Below, one piece after another: positions 12,586 to 23,889 of a DNA stretch of 64,000 nucleotides; position 1 is the stretch's first letter, and every line of letters starts with the position of its first letter. The notes below the pieces were generated by a model. The model was not told where the DNA came from. It did no database searches and worked only from the letters and a program-made list of their open reading frames with translations. Source of the stretch: Lophius americanus (Eukaryota; Chordata; Actinopteri; Lophiiformes; Lophiidae); assembly GCA_037951165.1 (NCBI GenBank), contig JBBDHG010000008.1:902501-966500 (forward strand), written 5' to 3'. The position numbers were made by a program, and so were the translations under genes.

Positions 12586-12795
12586 AATCAATCAATCTTT
12601 ATTTATATAGCGCCACTTCACAACGACAGTAGTCTCAGGATGTTTTCCAGAAAGAGCAGTTCTGGATAAAACCCTTTATGTAATTATCTTACAGCAACCC
12701 AACAAATTCCTCCGTGAGTAATCACTTGACGACAGTGGCGAGAAAAAAACTGCCTTTTAACTGGCAGAAACCTCGAGCAGATCCAAGACTCGGAG
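12586..12795. mobile_element. Common fish interspersed repeat fragment
   Basis: Contains ATCAATCTTTATTTATATAG, GCGCCACTTCACAACGACAG, then CTTGACGACAGTGGCGAG and TTTTAACTGGCAGAAACCTC. I recognise this series as a widespread teleost repeat, probably a retroposon end. A weaker relative lies at 59225-59480. Confidence 0.6.
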
Positions 12796-12989
12796 TTGAG
12801 GTCCTGCTGCCACTACCGGTCTTAATGCCGCTTTCACACCGAAGAAGAAGTTGTTTTATTTTCTTACATGCAAAGTCAATACGGAGCTGCAACTTGTCGT
12901 GACTTTGGGACGGGATTGAGCGTCGCTAGCCTCAATGAGTCGAGTTCAAGAACTTTCTTTTAGACGCGAAATTCTGCGTACAAAGACAG

Positions 12990-13175
12990 TTGGCGGTACA
13001 AACACCCGCTGGAGGTATAAAATCCCTGATGCCCCACCAGCCAGATAGAACTGAAGAAGCCTCTTGGATGAGAGGCGAAACGTCTTCAAGCCGAAACAGA
13101 AGTCCAGTTGCTGAGGAGGCGGGTGCAGGAGACATCGGAGATGTTGGGTACAACGGGGCGCAACTGAGGCAGCGG
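12990..13175 (+). mobile_element. Common fish repeat, possibly Penelope-like tail
   Basis: Carries ACTGAAGAAGCCTCTTGGAT, GAGAGGCGAAACGTCTTCAA and AAGTCCAGTTGC, a phrase found next to many teleost retroelements. I associate it with Penelope-like elements, from memory and with low certainty. The 63-codon frame here is incidental. Confidence 0.45.
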
Positions 13176-13179
13176 ATGT

Positions 13180-13470
13180 AACGGTTTGGTTGAGCTCATT
13201 TTGAATCCCTATTTCTTATTGGAAAATGTGACAGAATCTGTTTTTAATGACCAAATTTGGACCAAATTGGACCAACACTGGAGAGATTATGTACTTTGGG
13301 AGATAAAGCTCCCCCTGGTGGTGGAAATATACAACTGGCCTTTCCCAAAATCACAACAGTTCTTCCTCACACCGAGGTCTATGGTATTACAAAGTTTGAA
13401 AATGATGCATGAAAACATCTTTTGAGTTATAGATTCAACTTGAAGGATCTGCGGCGGCGGAAAAGCGAAC
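13180..13470 (-). mobile_element. R2 copy, antisense
   Basis: In reverse orientation it shows CCAAATTTGGACCAAATTGG, AAAGCTCCCCCTGGTGG, GGAAATATACAACTGG, TTTCCCAAAATCA, CAGTTCTTCCTCACACCGAG and a GGCGG end. Its first 45 bases (TTTGGTTGAGCTCATTTTGA) are shared with 62955-62990, so a neighbouring repeat is included. Non-coding. Confidence 0.7.
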
Positions 13471-14385
13471 CAATCATCAATTATAGAGATTTAGCGCATA
13501 GATGAAAAAGTTTCTTAGCAGAGAAGTTAAGCAATGTAACACAAACGTGAGCTTTGACGAGTGAAAAGACCCTTAAACACATTTATTTATAAACTGTGCT
13601 TTCTCAGAAAGTCTGCTGCACTGGTTCTGGTTCTGGTTCCTGATGCTTCCGCTCCGATATGCAAACCACCACCCCTCCTAAATGTTCCTGTTGTATCCTT
13701 GACAACAAACCGTCTTCAGCAGCTCAGCCCGTGTGCGGAAACACGCAGAGATAATTTCATATTCATGCTTTTCATGCATCCTTTGAAATGGAAAACATTT
13801 TGTTCCCAACATGATTTTTTTTTTTGGGATTTTACAGCCGACATGGAGAGAAAAACAAATTAAAGTATCCAGGAATGCTTTTAATTCACATGCAGGTTTT
13901 CTACTGGGATACGCTGTGAACAAAATAAAACCTACATTTTAACCGGTGGATGGATGAAAAAGGCCGATCCTGTAAGTTAAAGACGCGGACATGTTCTGTG
14001 AATCACAGCCGTCTGTTAGCTGCACGTTCGCCGACATCATGCATCTCACCAGCAACGACAGTCATTTATTGATGAGCCGCTGTTATCTAACACAACCTGG
14101 CCTACTTAACGCTCCGCCTGGTTTTTGTGGTACCGCGAGTTCTCCACGTCCTCCCGGATCCATTTATTTTTAATTCATGTTTACAGTTCATCCTGATTTT
14201 CTCTGAGTGTTTGTTTATAGCTGCTCCTCCAGAACTCCCGTTCTGTTTTTTCCTTCTCCTGAAATCAGCCGGTGCGTTCGGTTTATCTGTCCGCATGTAG
14301 AATGCGTTTGTTGTTTTCTTCTCGGAACCGTCTTTCTGTGAGGTGACGTTGGTGACCAGCGCTCCATCATGCTGCCAAGCCTCCG
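13471..14385. other. Unique-looking DNA
   Basis: No recognisable gene. Frames of 60-100 codons on both strands carry no domain. 14010-14300 has non-repetitive, moderately conserved-looking texture. A T-run lies at 13816-13826. Confidence 0.25.
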
Positions 14386-14389
14386 ACCA

Positions 14390-14825
14390 GAACCCGGCCG
14401 CTGAGTCTCCTCATCAGGACCGTCTGCCGTCTCCCATCCGGTAGCGCTATTTGGCGCCTTGGATTCTGAGACCGGTTCTTCTTTAGATCACTTTAGCAGG
14501 TTCTGACCACTGTAGACCGGAAAACTCCCAAGATGCCGTGCAGTGCTGGAGATGCTCTGACCATCACAATTTGGTTGCTTGGACCGTTACTTGGGCCCAT
14601 CTTACCTGCTTAAAGGGTTCAGAACGACAGAATCTTCATGTGCTGCCCGATACATCGCACCCACTGACAGTAACCATAGTAACGAGTTTGGACCCCCTTT
14701 CCTCATTACTATTGTGTCACCCGCTCCACTCCTCCGGGGGTCCAAACCAGTCAAAAGGACATCATATGGAGAATAAACACCTGACTTCACCTGTCAGTGG
14801 TTATAATGTTACGCTGACTGGTTGA
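14390..14825 (+). mobile_element. Degenerate interspersed element
   Basis: Landmarks in order: GCCGCTGAGTCTC, AGGTTCTGACCACTGTAGAC, GGAGATGCTCTGACC, CATCACAATTTGG, CCCACTGACAG and the terminal CACCTGTCAGTGGTTATAAT followed by GTTACGCTGACTGGTT. I recognise this as a common vertebrate/teleost repeat whose copies end in a CAGTGGTCATAATGTTATG-like phrase. The class is not assigned. Three 60-95 codon frames inside it are incidental. Confidence 0.55.
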
Positions 14826-14950
14826 GAAATTATGGCCCGAAAACATTTGTGGATAAAGCTCCCCCTAGTGTCGGAAATATACAACTGATCTTTCCCAAAA
14901 TCGATCCTGTCCTTCCTCACACTAAGCTCCTAAAGTCTGAGATAACACCT
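14826..14950 (-). mobile_element. R2 fragment, antisense
   Basis: Shows GATAAAGCTCCCCCTAGTGT, CGGAAATATACAACTGATCT and TTTCCCAAAATCGATCC, then TCCTTCCTCACACTAAG. The flanking modules are missing. Confidence 0.7.
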
Positions 14951-16028
14951 GGTAGGGTGAGAACCTGGACAACCAAACCAGTCAAAATGAACCTTGACCT
15001 CCAGTCTAAAAGTTAAGAATCCAAAGTCCGTTTTATTTTTGAGGAAGGCTTCCGCGGCTGCTCTGGGAGATGTTTCCTCTCCCACACTCTCTACCTCTCT
15101 CTCTCTCTCTCCCACTCTCCTTCCAGTCCTCCCCTGATCTTTATTTCGTGCTCTTTTCTCCCCCCCCCCCCCACCCCCTCAACCTTCTTGTTTCTCATTC
15201 CTCCAGCTCTCCAGAACACTTACCCCGCAATACTCTCGCCGTCTCACTCTCTCCGAGGGGAGGTGTTCAACTGGTACATTATGTCTCTCGAGTATTTCTC
15301 CGACTAATGGAAAACACTCAAAATGCCTGAGTATTCCATCATTCCGCCGCTGGAACAGAAACTCTCGGCCCACATATTGCCTCAGTAAGGAAAAGTTCCC
15401 GGCGACTCGTGTTTTTTTTTCAGGAGGACTGTGGTCACCTTTAGGTTTTATTCCCTCTTATATGTTTTTGTTCTGTTGGACCTCATGGATAATATGAGAG
15501 TTGATTTTCCTTTTTTTTTTCATTTTCTTTCCAAGGGGAGATGTTCAAATTGTTCTGTTTGAGTCAGCACAGAGTTTTTCAGGAGGGGGGGGGGGGGGGA
15601 TTGGGGGGTGTCGTCCGGTTGATTGCTAGCCTTTATGAAAAACTACCCTCCCACTTTTTTTTCTTTTTTTTATATATATAAAATCTATTCAATTTACATT
15701 CTATTCTATTCATATCCTAAACGTGAAAATGTGTTCTTATTTTATTTTATGGACTCATTTAATAGAACTTAAGATAAGATCGATAAAATAAGGATAAGAG
15801 TCAAACCAGAGAAAACTCAACATAAATCGGCATAATTCTTTTTTATGTCGTTTTTTTGTATCTATTTTTTTTATTCGAAGGCATCAACAACGGCAATAAA
15901 ACTATATTTTTCAACTAACATCTGAAACAATTCTGTATTGATTAACAATATATACGAGAAGGACAATCTTTGTTGTGGACCGGCTATCGTGGTGCATTCT
16001 GGGATTCGTAGTATCGGTGGAAATTAAA
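14951..16028. other. Low-complexity and AT-rich DNA
   Basis: No gene. It contains a CT-rich tract (about 15085-15125), a C run near 15161-15172, a T run at 15410-15420, a G run at about 15587-15599 and a TATATATA stretch at 15672-15680. Short frames here are low-complexity. Confidence 0.5.
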
Positions 16029-16060
16029 TATTCTCTTATTTAATTATAAATAAGAGAATA
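16029..16060. repeat. Perfect 13-bp inverted repeat
   Basis: TATTCTCTTATTT and AAATAAGAGAATA flank a six-base AATTAT loop. It is followed at 16059-16087 by three copies of ATAATTGTT. No mobile element was recognised around it. Confidence 0.8.
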
Positions 16061-16087
16061 ATAATTGTTATAATTGTTATAATTGTT

Positions 16088-16560
16088 CTTCGTAACAGTC
16101 CAAAACTTGGCGGGTGGGGGGGGGGGCACCCATGCAGTCCTTCCCTGAGAAGGAGAAGCACACTGGGTCCACCGCCCGGGAATAGGCAGGGTCCTCGCCT
16201 CACGAGAGCCCACCTTCAAGCCCGAAAATGAGCTAACCAGAGCTAGAAGTTGGATCCCCAAGTGGAATTGTTCGGACCTCCCCTGTTTACCTCTCCAGGT
16301 TTTTTCACAAGTCTGATCTAACTGAAAAGAAATAGATAAATAATTGAAAAGAGTTACGAGCTGGGCGGCGATGAAGGTCGGCGCCGGCCTCGCCTCTTTT
16401 TGGGAACCGGTTTTATTGCCAGCCGGGTTCCCTCAAAAAGACAGCCCCCATCAGAATCAACCTCAGGAACCCTACAGGTTCCCTCAGGCGATGATGGTGG
16501 CTGAGGGTTAGCGGGTAGGAGGCCAGCGGACTCCGGAGCCGCAGCAGACAGAGGACCAGT
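16088..16560. other. No recognised feature
   Basis: Mixed sequence with a G run at about 16116-16126. No credible frame. Confidence 0.3.
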
Positions 16561-16561
16561 C

Positions 16562-16680
16562 GATGAGGTACAGCAGCTTATTAATGATTCGTAAAGTGTT
16601 TACAACTTAATTAGTGAACTATGAACAAGCCATTAATAAATCCTTAATAAGGAGAGTCTTATTATAGAATGGTAACATAT
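16562..16680. mobile_element. Second, partial copy of the MITE-like element
   Basis: CAGCxxxTTAATGATTCGTxAAGTGTTxACxACTTA is shared in outline with 10828-10860. AAGCC, TTATTATAGAATGGTAACAT corresponds to the right end of the 10.6-kb copy. The left half is absent. Confidence 0.5.
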
Positions 16681-17814
16681 ATTGTAACCCAAAAAAAGTT
16701 ATAAATGACGACCGCGGTGAAAAGAACATTTATAAAAATGTTATTTAGAAGAGATTCATGAGGATGACGAGGATGAAGAGCCAACCAGTCTGATCTCCTA
16801 AGGAAGATTGTCCCAGAGAGGAAGACCCCTGACCGAGGAAGCCCACTCACCTTTGTTCCTCGGCCTGGATCAGGGTCGGCTAACAGAATCGAGGCTGAGG
16901 ACCTGAGATCACGATTTCCCTCTCCTCAGCTACGGTTTTGATTGACAGGGTGGAGCTTGACATCCAGAGTTGCCAGATGACAGCCGTTGAGGTTCTGTAC
17001 CAGAGGCTGGGAACCAACCCGGCGTCTAATTTGCATCCTGATTGGATCAGCACAATCCCCCGTTCGATAACATACGTTCTAAAAGTTTGGCTTATTCACG
17101 TTTTAACACAACAGCTGCAGAAGAGTGAAAGTAAAGCGGCGGAGTGGGAAAAAACACCGCCGCCACGGCAGAATCTCGCCGCGTCTGGACCCTACAACGG
17201 AGCAGAACTTGACGAAATCATGTAAATGAGCCAGATGCTCCTCGGCTTATCTATTCTCTGCAGGCGTTTCGGGTTATAGCGATGAAGCCCTATGTATGAT
17301 GATGATGATGATGATTATGATGATAAAGGACCATATGTTAAAATGAAAAAAAAATATCACATTTAAATATGAATTTTTTTTTGTCTAACACGGTTTGGAA
17401 TGCTCTTCTGTATATTATTATGTTTACCCTTTATTATTCCATTGTTACACAACACAAATGTTCTCAGTTTCAGATATTTTGCCATTTACGGCTTTGGGGG
17501 GCGGGGCATAAACTGAGAGGAGCCTTGGGGCGATGAGTGACAGCAATAAAGAAGAAAGCTCAGGGCGTTACCCAATTATGTTGCCTTCAGGAGCCGTGGG
17601 TACTTTAATAAATGTGACTCAGTGCTTTCAGTACACTCTATTAAGATTATTAGTCATGAGTAAAGTCGTGAATAATAATCACTTTAGGCAAAACATCAAT
17701 ACACAAGTGTTGTAAAATATACTTATAGTATATATATAATATAGATTGTAATTTAGCTCCAGCTATCAGCTAACGAGATGAGCATCCAATCGAAGTCGGC
17801 TTAAATGCTCATTA
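16681..17814. other. No recognised gene; small GAT repeat
   Basis: Contains an imperfect (GAT)n run at 17297-17325. A 95-codon frame at 16938-17225 and a 60-codon frame at 17533-17715 have no recognisable domain and no splice context I trust. Confidence 0.3.
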
Positions 17815-18040
17815 CATTAGACCTTAGTCCTAGGAAGAACTGGATTGATTTGGGGAAAAGTGAGTTGTATACTTCTGACACTGGGAGGAGCTTTATCCTT
17901 AAAAGTTCTAGGGCCATCATTTCTCAACCACTGATCCGCTTAAGTCCAAATTTGGTCGCTTATTAATCCAGTCTAGTAGACTTATCATGCATATATCCTG
18001 TTTTACTGTAATATTTCCTTGGAGGGATTAAATAAGTAAT
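17815..18040 (+). mobile_element. R2 copy
   Basis: Reads ACCTTAGTCCTAGGAAGAAC, TGGATTGATTTGGGG, GGAGGAGCTTTATC, a CATTTCTCAACCACTGATCC block, AAGTCCAAATTTGGTCG and CTGTTTTACTGTAATA. Diverged, no 3' end. Confidence 0.7.
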
Positions 18041-18775
18041 AATATTCATAATAATAACTTGAATTTAAATAGCACCTTAAAAGAGACCCAGTCTTTTAAA
18101 TATGTGGGGAAATAATAATAAATAAAACAGCAGGAAACTTCAGTTTAATGTTTTATTTAAAATTAAACATAGCTAAGAATTTAAAAAAAGGGGAAACATG
18201 GTGTGAACTGTTGTCTCCTGCAAGTTTCTATCTGAACGTCACCAGTTGATAATAATAATACATATAAAACCCCCAACAATGATATTTAATTCTATTTTAA
18301 TCATCTTTACTTTTTATTAGATAAGAGATAAAATAAAACTGTAGTGATCTCAAAGGAAATTTTGCCAAATATTGCTGCAAAATATTAGGAACATAACTTT
18401 ACAATAGCTGAGTAAAGTAAATATAGTATTAACTACGAGAGAAAATATATAAAACAAGGAGTTAAATGTCAATCATTGCCTGAGGACAGCATGATGGTGA
18501 GCCTACCTAAGCATATATGATAATAATAATACCGTAAAGTAATAATGCGTATAAACGTAATACTGCACATAAAAATAAATGTAGAGATATTTAAGGTAAT
18601 ATTGCTTCTGAAAAAATGAACATGAGATCTAAAATTGTACATAATATTGTTATCTTTGCTCTCATTGAAGTTTTAGCTGTCCTTCCTGCAAAAGTGGGCG
18701 GGGCTAAGCAATTTGACAGTCACCGGTAGAAAAGACTTCCTGTGTCCTTATTTTGACGGTCCTTAGTGGTTTTAA
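18041..18775. other. AT-rich DNA
   Basis: Rich in ATAATAATA words, no frame over 60 codons, no known repeat. Confidence 0.35.
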
Positions 18776-18777
18776 GT

Positions 18778-19400
18778 CCACCAATGAAGTTGACTGAGTA
18801 GTTCCCTCAGCATCGTCCACAGAACCAACTTTCCTGATTGCTGATCAGCAGAACATCTGCAGCAGGTTCTACAGACATTGAAGAATCTGAGTCCGCATAG
18901 AAATCTGTTAGTCCAGTACAACTCATGGTCCATGTGGACACTAATCTACTTTTAACCCTCCATAATCTCCACCGCTGATCCTTTGGTGCTACCTGGGCCC
19001 AGTCTGGTCTTCCACTTCCTGAAGTCCACCACCGACTCCTTTGTGGTTGACATTGAGTTTTAGGTGGTTCAGTCCACACCAATCCACAAACACTGTCAAC
19101 CACACGTTCCTCAGTCTCCTGCCCTTCGTCCTGTGAGAACTTCCGCAACTGGCAAAGCTAAGAGGAGTATCTGAAGGCGGAGGTGTAGAGAGTGGACAGG
19201 AAGAGAGACCTTCCCCCTGAGGTGCCCCCTTGCTGCTCATTATAAAGTCCGACCCTTTGTGGTTCTGCAGAATCACATATAGTGGCCGACCGCGTGAGAT
19301 TGGTGGAAATCCAGGAATCTGCTAGTGGAGCCTCCGTCAGCATGTTCTGGAGCTTATTGCTAAGCAGAGCAGGGTGCATGCTGGTTAAAAGAGTGGAGAG
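18778..19400 (-). mobile_element. LINE relic (L2-like), C-terminal reverse transcriptase region, antisense
   Basis: On the minus strand, about 19090-18990 gives V-D-W-C-G-L-N-H-L-K-L-N-V-N and then G-G-L-Q-E-V-E-D-Q-T. This matches the post-FADD stretch of fish L2-type reverse transcriptases, normally W-C-x-x-N-x-L-x-L-N-V followed by a V-V-D-F-R block. Farther down, about 18895-18815 gives R-F-F-N-V-C-R-T-C in another frame, like the R-S-F-N-V-C motif of the same family. Frameshifts and stops throughout: a dead copy. An A run lies at about 19405-19420. Confidence 0.7.
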
Positions 19401-19499
19401 GTCAAAAAAAAAAAAAAGGGATGGCTTCCTCCGCTCCAATATGGGGCATGTAGGCAAACTGCAGAGGGGTTTAACACACTGTTTATCGAACACAACTTC

Positions 19500-20025
19500 C
19501 TAACCATCTCTGCGATTTAGTCCAAATTGGTGCAAAATAAACAACTCGAGGTGATCTATCTTGTAAATATTATATTTTACTCCAGTAGTTCATATTTTGC
19601 TCACTAGAGGGAGCTTCTTCACGATAAAACACCGTTTTCCGGATAAAATTTAAAAAAGGTGTGTGATGGATCATTTTTCAATTTCACACCCACATAGACC
19701 CTAGTGAGTGGAAGAACTGGAACGATTTTGGGAGAGATTGGTTCCCAATTTCTAACACTAGGGGGCGCTTTATCTTCAAAAACATTTGATCAGTAGCTTC
19801 TCAAACGTGGGTCCGATGTTTACCAAATTCGATCATACTCAATACTGTTATACTTATTTATAATACTATTTACCACTATTAAATTTACTACTACTATTTT
19901 TTTACAGAATATACTGTCATAACTTTTGCATTTAATTCGAGGAGTTCAATCCGCGGGACTGCTTGTACCACGCAGGGGATTGGGGGACTTTTCGGGGATA
20001 TACCCCTAGTCTGACTCACAAGTTG
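19500..20025 (+). mobile_element. R2 copy with most modules
   Basis: Carries GAGGTGATCTATCTTGTAAA, CTCACTAGAGGGAGCTTCTT, GAGTGGAAGAACTGG, CACTAGGGGGCGCTTTATC, then the end block (GAGTTCAATCCGCGGGACTG, CTTGTACCACGCAGGGGATT, GGGGGACTTTTCGGGGATAT). It stops at ATACCCCTAG/TCTG without a clear terminal hairpin. Confidence 0.8.
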
Positions 20026-20029
20026 GTCC

Positions 20030-20420
20030 CTTTAGCCGGTGTGGAAGTAAACCATCAATATTAATCCAGTCTGTGCTGCAAAAAAAGGAAGTGAACAGTA
20101 TACGCCTACACAGTATATCGAATGCGGAGAGAGAGTTTTTAAGGCTAAGTGAAATTTTCTTCTTCTTTCGTTCTCATTTGCATTTAATGAGCTGTATTTT
20201 CTAATGAAGAGCACTTATAGCGCAGTAATTAATTTGCGTAAAACTTCAGTCCTGGAACAGTATGTTATCTTCACCGGATAATTGTTTTTGTACTCTCTCC
20301 TCAATTATCAGTCAACAGATAAATATGAATATAATGCATGCATATTTATTCTGCCGCTACATTTATGAGCCACATTAGCATTCAGGAAACAAACGTCATA
20401 GTTTGTTGTAAAACCAACAG
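20030..20420. promoter_or_regulatory. Candidate conserved non-coding element
   Basis: Non-repetitive, non-coding and rich in developmental transcription factor words: an octamer ATTTGCAT at 20176-20183 directly followed by TTAATGAGCTG, TTCTAATGAAG, and TAATTAATTTGCG at 20226-20238. Further on come GATAAATATGAATATAATGC and CATATTTATTC. It resembles vertebrate enhancers in texture, but conservation cannot be judged without alignment. Confidence 0.25.
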
Positions 20421-20720
20421 TGGAGATAGAAAATCCACCCCTGGTGAGCAAATGGACCGGAGTGGACTGAACACTCAGCATGCTGACTACTATTCAGCAT
20501 TCTTATTCTTCTTCTTACTTTGCCTTCCATTGGAGTTCAAATTTGCATTACAGTTTGAACCGCAGGAAACAAAGGGAATGCTTTGAATGAGCTCAATATG
20601 CAAATGAGGCAACGTAGCAATTCTCAATGCCAAAAAATGAAACACTGCTAATACTCATATTCTTACTATTCACACTAATGTGTGTCTGTAGCAACGTGGC
20701 AAGTGATTCATTCTGGCTAC
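20421..20720. other. No recognised feature
   Basis: Mixed sequence, frames of 67-82 codons without a recognisable domain. Confidence 0.3.
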
Positions 20721-20935
20721 TAAGGTTCATACAGCAAAACAGTCCGGGTTCACACAGTGAAATAGTCCAGGTTCACACAGTGAAACAGTCCATGTTCATG
20801 AAGTTTAAAGTCCAGTTTCATGAAGTTTAAAGTCCAGGTTCAAACAGTGAAATAGTCCGGGTTCACAAAGTGAAACAGTCCAGGTTCATGAAGTTAAAGT
20901 CCAGGTTCAAACAGTGAAACAGTCCAGCTTTATAC
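20721..20935 (-). repeat. Minisatellite, 21-23 bp unit (related to 54705-54875 on the other strand)
   Basis: About nine units of the form CAGGTTCACACAGTGAAACA GTC, alternating with a GTTCATGAAGTTTAAAGTCC variant. Reverse complemented, the unit equals GACTGTTTCACTGTGTGAAC CTG, the unit of the array at 54705-54875. Confidence 0.9.
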
Positions 20936-21299
20936 ATCCAAACACTGAGTATTAATGTACAAAACGTTGCGTTGATTAAATGAACTCGGTCATGAAGACA
21001 TGAAGGTATTTAAATCACAGTCAACATCCATGGCTATGTGAGAGAATAGTTTACTACGGGTGCATGCTGGGATTTTAAAGAGAGACACCGTTGTGTTTTC
21101 ATGATGTACGACTGAAACAGGAAGTGTGTATTCACGGCACTCATCCACGCCGACACACAGTCTGACAGCTGCAGGCAGAGTTTGAATGGATTTCTAATCC
21201 TGTGGCCAGGTCGTAGGAAATCAACATCACCATTACAAAGGCCAACAGTATGAAGCTCCTCTCTCTCCCTCTCTCTCTCCCTCTCTCACACTTCCTGTA
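20936..21299. other. No recognised feature; CT tract at the end
   Basis: No frame. 21260-21292 is a CTCTCTCTCC tract. Confidence 0.4.
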
Positions 21300-21790
21300 T
21301 GTCTCTTTTCTTCTCTTTCCCCCTCAGCCCTCCCCTCGTCACCCGCCTCAGGCGTCCTGCCTTCACCGCTCTGCATAGACACCTCAGCAGCCGTACGCCA
21401 TTAGGGAAGCGCCCACAGCAGCAACACTCATAAATATTGACGTGGTTTCGATATCACCCTCAGGAAGTGTTCAGCAACACACCGGCAGCAAACACAACCC
21501 CTGGTCAGCGGCGACGGCCGGCCGCGACCGCGCAGACTCCCAGCGTTAGCTCCTTTAGGAGAAAGACGAGGCGTGGGATGACAGGGTGTTGTTTTTAGAA
21601 AACATTTAATTAGCGCCGATGATAAATGTCTCCCTGATGAATGATCGCAGTCAACAGTTAAGCATCTGGCAAAGCCGGCGGATGTCTGAAGAGGAGGGGG
21701 GGTTGCTTTCAGGCGGGAGATGAAGGAGCCTCTAAAGTCAACCAGAGATGTAGCGGGATGTTGCCAAATATTCTCTCGTATTCCTTCACG
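21300..21790. promoter_or_regulatory. Candidate conserved non-coding element
   Basis: Unique-looking, GC-balanced, without an open frame. The densest part is about 21590-21680 (AACATTTAATTAGCGCCGAT, GATAAATGTCTCCCTGATGA, ATGATCGCAGTCAACAG), with a homeodomain-type TTAATTA core. Function is inferred from texture only. Confidence 0.2.
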
Positions 21791-22630
21791 TATTATTAAT
21801 TTTTAAAAAACGTGTTTCGCGAAGACATATTTATGGCTGGCTGGGAAGTTCCCTGGTTAATCCTGTTAATCACTCTTACTCAGGTGTTAACTTCTAACGT
21901 TCTCACATTCCACCGCTTGAAAGAAGAAACAAATGAGAGGAAGGAATGTTTAGAGGTGCGGTGTGTAACATACGCTTAAGTCCCAGATTGCAACCTGTTG
22001 CACCTCAGCTCACCCCTCCCTTCCCAGTTTCTACCAAGGCCTACATGGGGCAAAATAATGCACTCGGTCCATGACCCCGTGAAGAGGTGGGGTTGTAACT
22101 GAAGCCACGTTTGTCTCCAACTATACCCCGGAGCCAGCTGCCAACCACCACCAAAAGGGATACGCAACCCGTGGCACCGGAGAGGGGTCGGTGGTGGGAC
22201 CCTCCTGCACCGCTGTCACACATCCAATGTTGTGAATCCAGCAGCTACTTTATAATAAGCTCTTTCTTCCTTCTTATGTTGTGTGTTTTTTCTTTTAAGA
22301 GGTGTGAAGAAGTGTTTCGTCATCACTTTTCTGCCACTCCAGCCTAAAAGTGCAATTGTTGTTCTTCATCAGCGCCGGCTGAAAGATGTATGAGGGTGGA
22401 CTTGGAGGAGACGATACCAGGAGTGTAACGCTGGAACCCGACACGGAAGTCGTTGTTTGACACCAATTTGTTGGGTCACGCAATTGCATTCGAAATCCAT
22501 TTAAAGCCATGAGTAGATGCCAGTAGTCTCGAATGCGAGGCGATGCAATTTTGTGACATTCCCATCATGCATTTGTGTCAGTAGGCACAATTTTGAGACT
22601 GCTCATGTGGACTTGAGGCCCTGCATCAGT
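21791..22630. other. No recognised feature
   Basis: Mixed sequence. Overlapping frames of 60-78 codons on both strands, none with a domain. Confidence 0.3.
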
Positions 22631-22635
22631 GTTGG

Positions 22636-23640
22636 GCCGTGGATTTTCCACCTCATCTTTCAGTGCTACTATCCAACAGTTAAGCTGCCCTGAAATAACT
22701 TCTGCGTGACACTACCTCGGAGTACGGAACAGCCCATATTCAAAGAGACAGTAACATTTATCTGGCGGAATAAAGTGGTGCGAGGGACGGAGGGAGGGAT
22801 GAACACAAACGGCACAGAAAAACGCTGAAACCATCAAGGATGCGGTACTATTTCATGGAATGGCATGAAGCTACATCCCTAGTAGACGTCACATATATGT
22901 CGCATAATTGTTATTAACACAATTTTCTCGGCTTAACGCCAAGAAAACGACAACACCATAAAATGTAGGCTGCACAATCAGGATTCAACGGGGTTTCCTC
23001 AGACTAGAGCCAAGCTGCTGGGCCTAAACATACGTGACCAAAGGCACACTGGCACCACCAGACCGCTAAACCTAGACCTGATTCACACCACAACAGCACC
23101 ATTCATCTGAAGACAAAGTCCATCCTCCTTTGTTTCTTTAAAAAATATCTCAGTGACATGTTTGGACGGGACACCGCTGCCTTTCAGCCAAAATCCTTTT
23201 CCACTGACATGGAGGCCAGCGGCTACGCTGCCCAGTCCTATGCCTACAGAAAGTGTTAATTTGTGTAAAGGATGAAAATGACCACTTGGTAGAGGAAGTA
23301 GATACTCTAGTTAACCGGCAACACTCCGGCTATAAATGTATGTTCAAGTTAATGCAGTAACTGGCCTTCCTAATGCCGACATAGAATGAGTTAAGCCCAA
23401 AAGGGTTGGTTCTAAAACCTGTGTGTGTCAAAGAACACAACCAGCACCACAAATTTGAAATCTAATTTAGGTTAAAGTGCAGGAATATCCACAAAAATCA
23501 TCCCTTTTATTTAAAGCGAAGGGGTACCCACTCAAAATTCTGAATGCCTAAGAGAAGATTCTTTACCCGGAGACAGCAGTGGAAAATTCTGATTGGATAA
23601 AACAAGGGTCTGATTTCTATGAGCTCACTGGAAGCAGCAG
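22636..23640 (-). mobile_element. Interspersed repeat R1, copy B (antisense)
   Basis: Reverse complement of copy A at 2105-3125: AATCAGGATTCAACxGxGTTTCCTCA, CCAAGCTGCTGGGC, CCAAAGGCACACTGGCACCA, CCTTTTCCACTGACATGGAG, GCCCAGTCCTAT, then the diverged distal half to ATTCTGATTGGATAAAA. Non-coding. Confidence 0.75.
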
Positions 23641-23889
23641 GAAGTGGAGCGATGAAAGGATATTAATGGACGGATTGGACAAAACTATTCCGAAATACAT
23701 TAAGACTCAACGTTTTTAAAATGTTTTACATTGTGAAAATATAATTTCTGATTCTTTTAACATTTAGTTTTGAACAGACGACTTTTTCTTGGCCCTGATG
23801 GCTCACCACTGCTTTTCACTGACTTTACAAATAGTTGCACTGCATAAAAAATAGCAGCATCAGATCATTTAGTGGCTGAACAGGTTCAA
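23641..23889. other. Spacer, nothing recognised
   Basis: Short AT-rich spacer between two mobile elements. Confidence 0.3.

Noticed and set aside
18807..19493. Overlapping minus frames of 95-113 codons as a gene
   Set aside because: They are frameshifted pieces of an L2-like reverse transcriptase relic.
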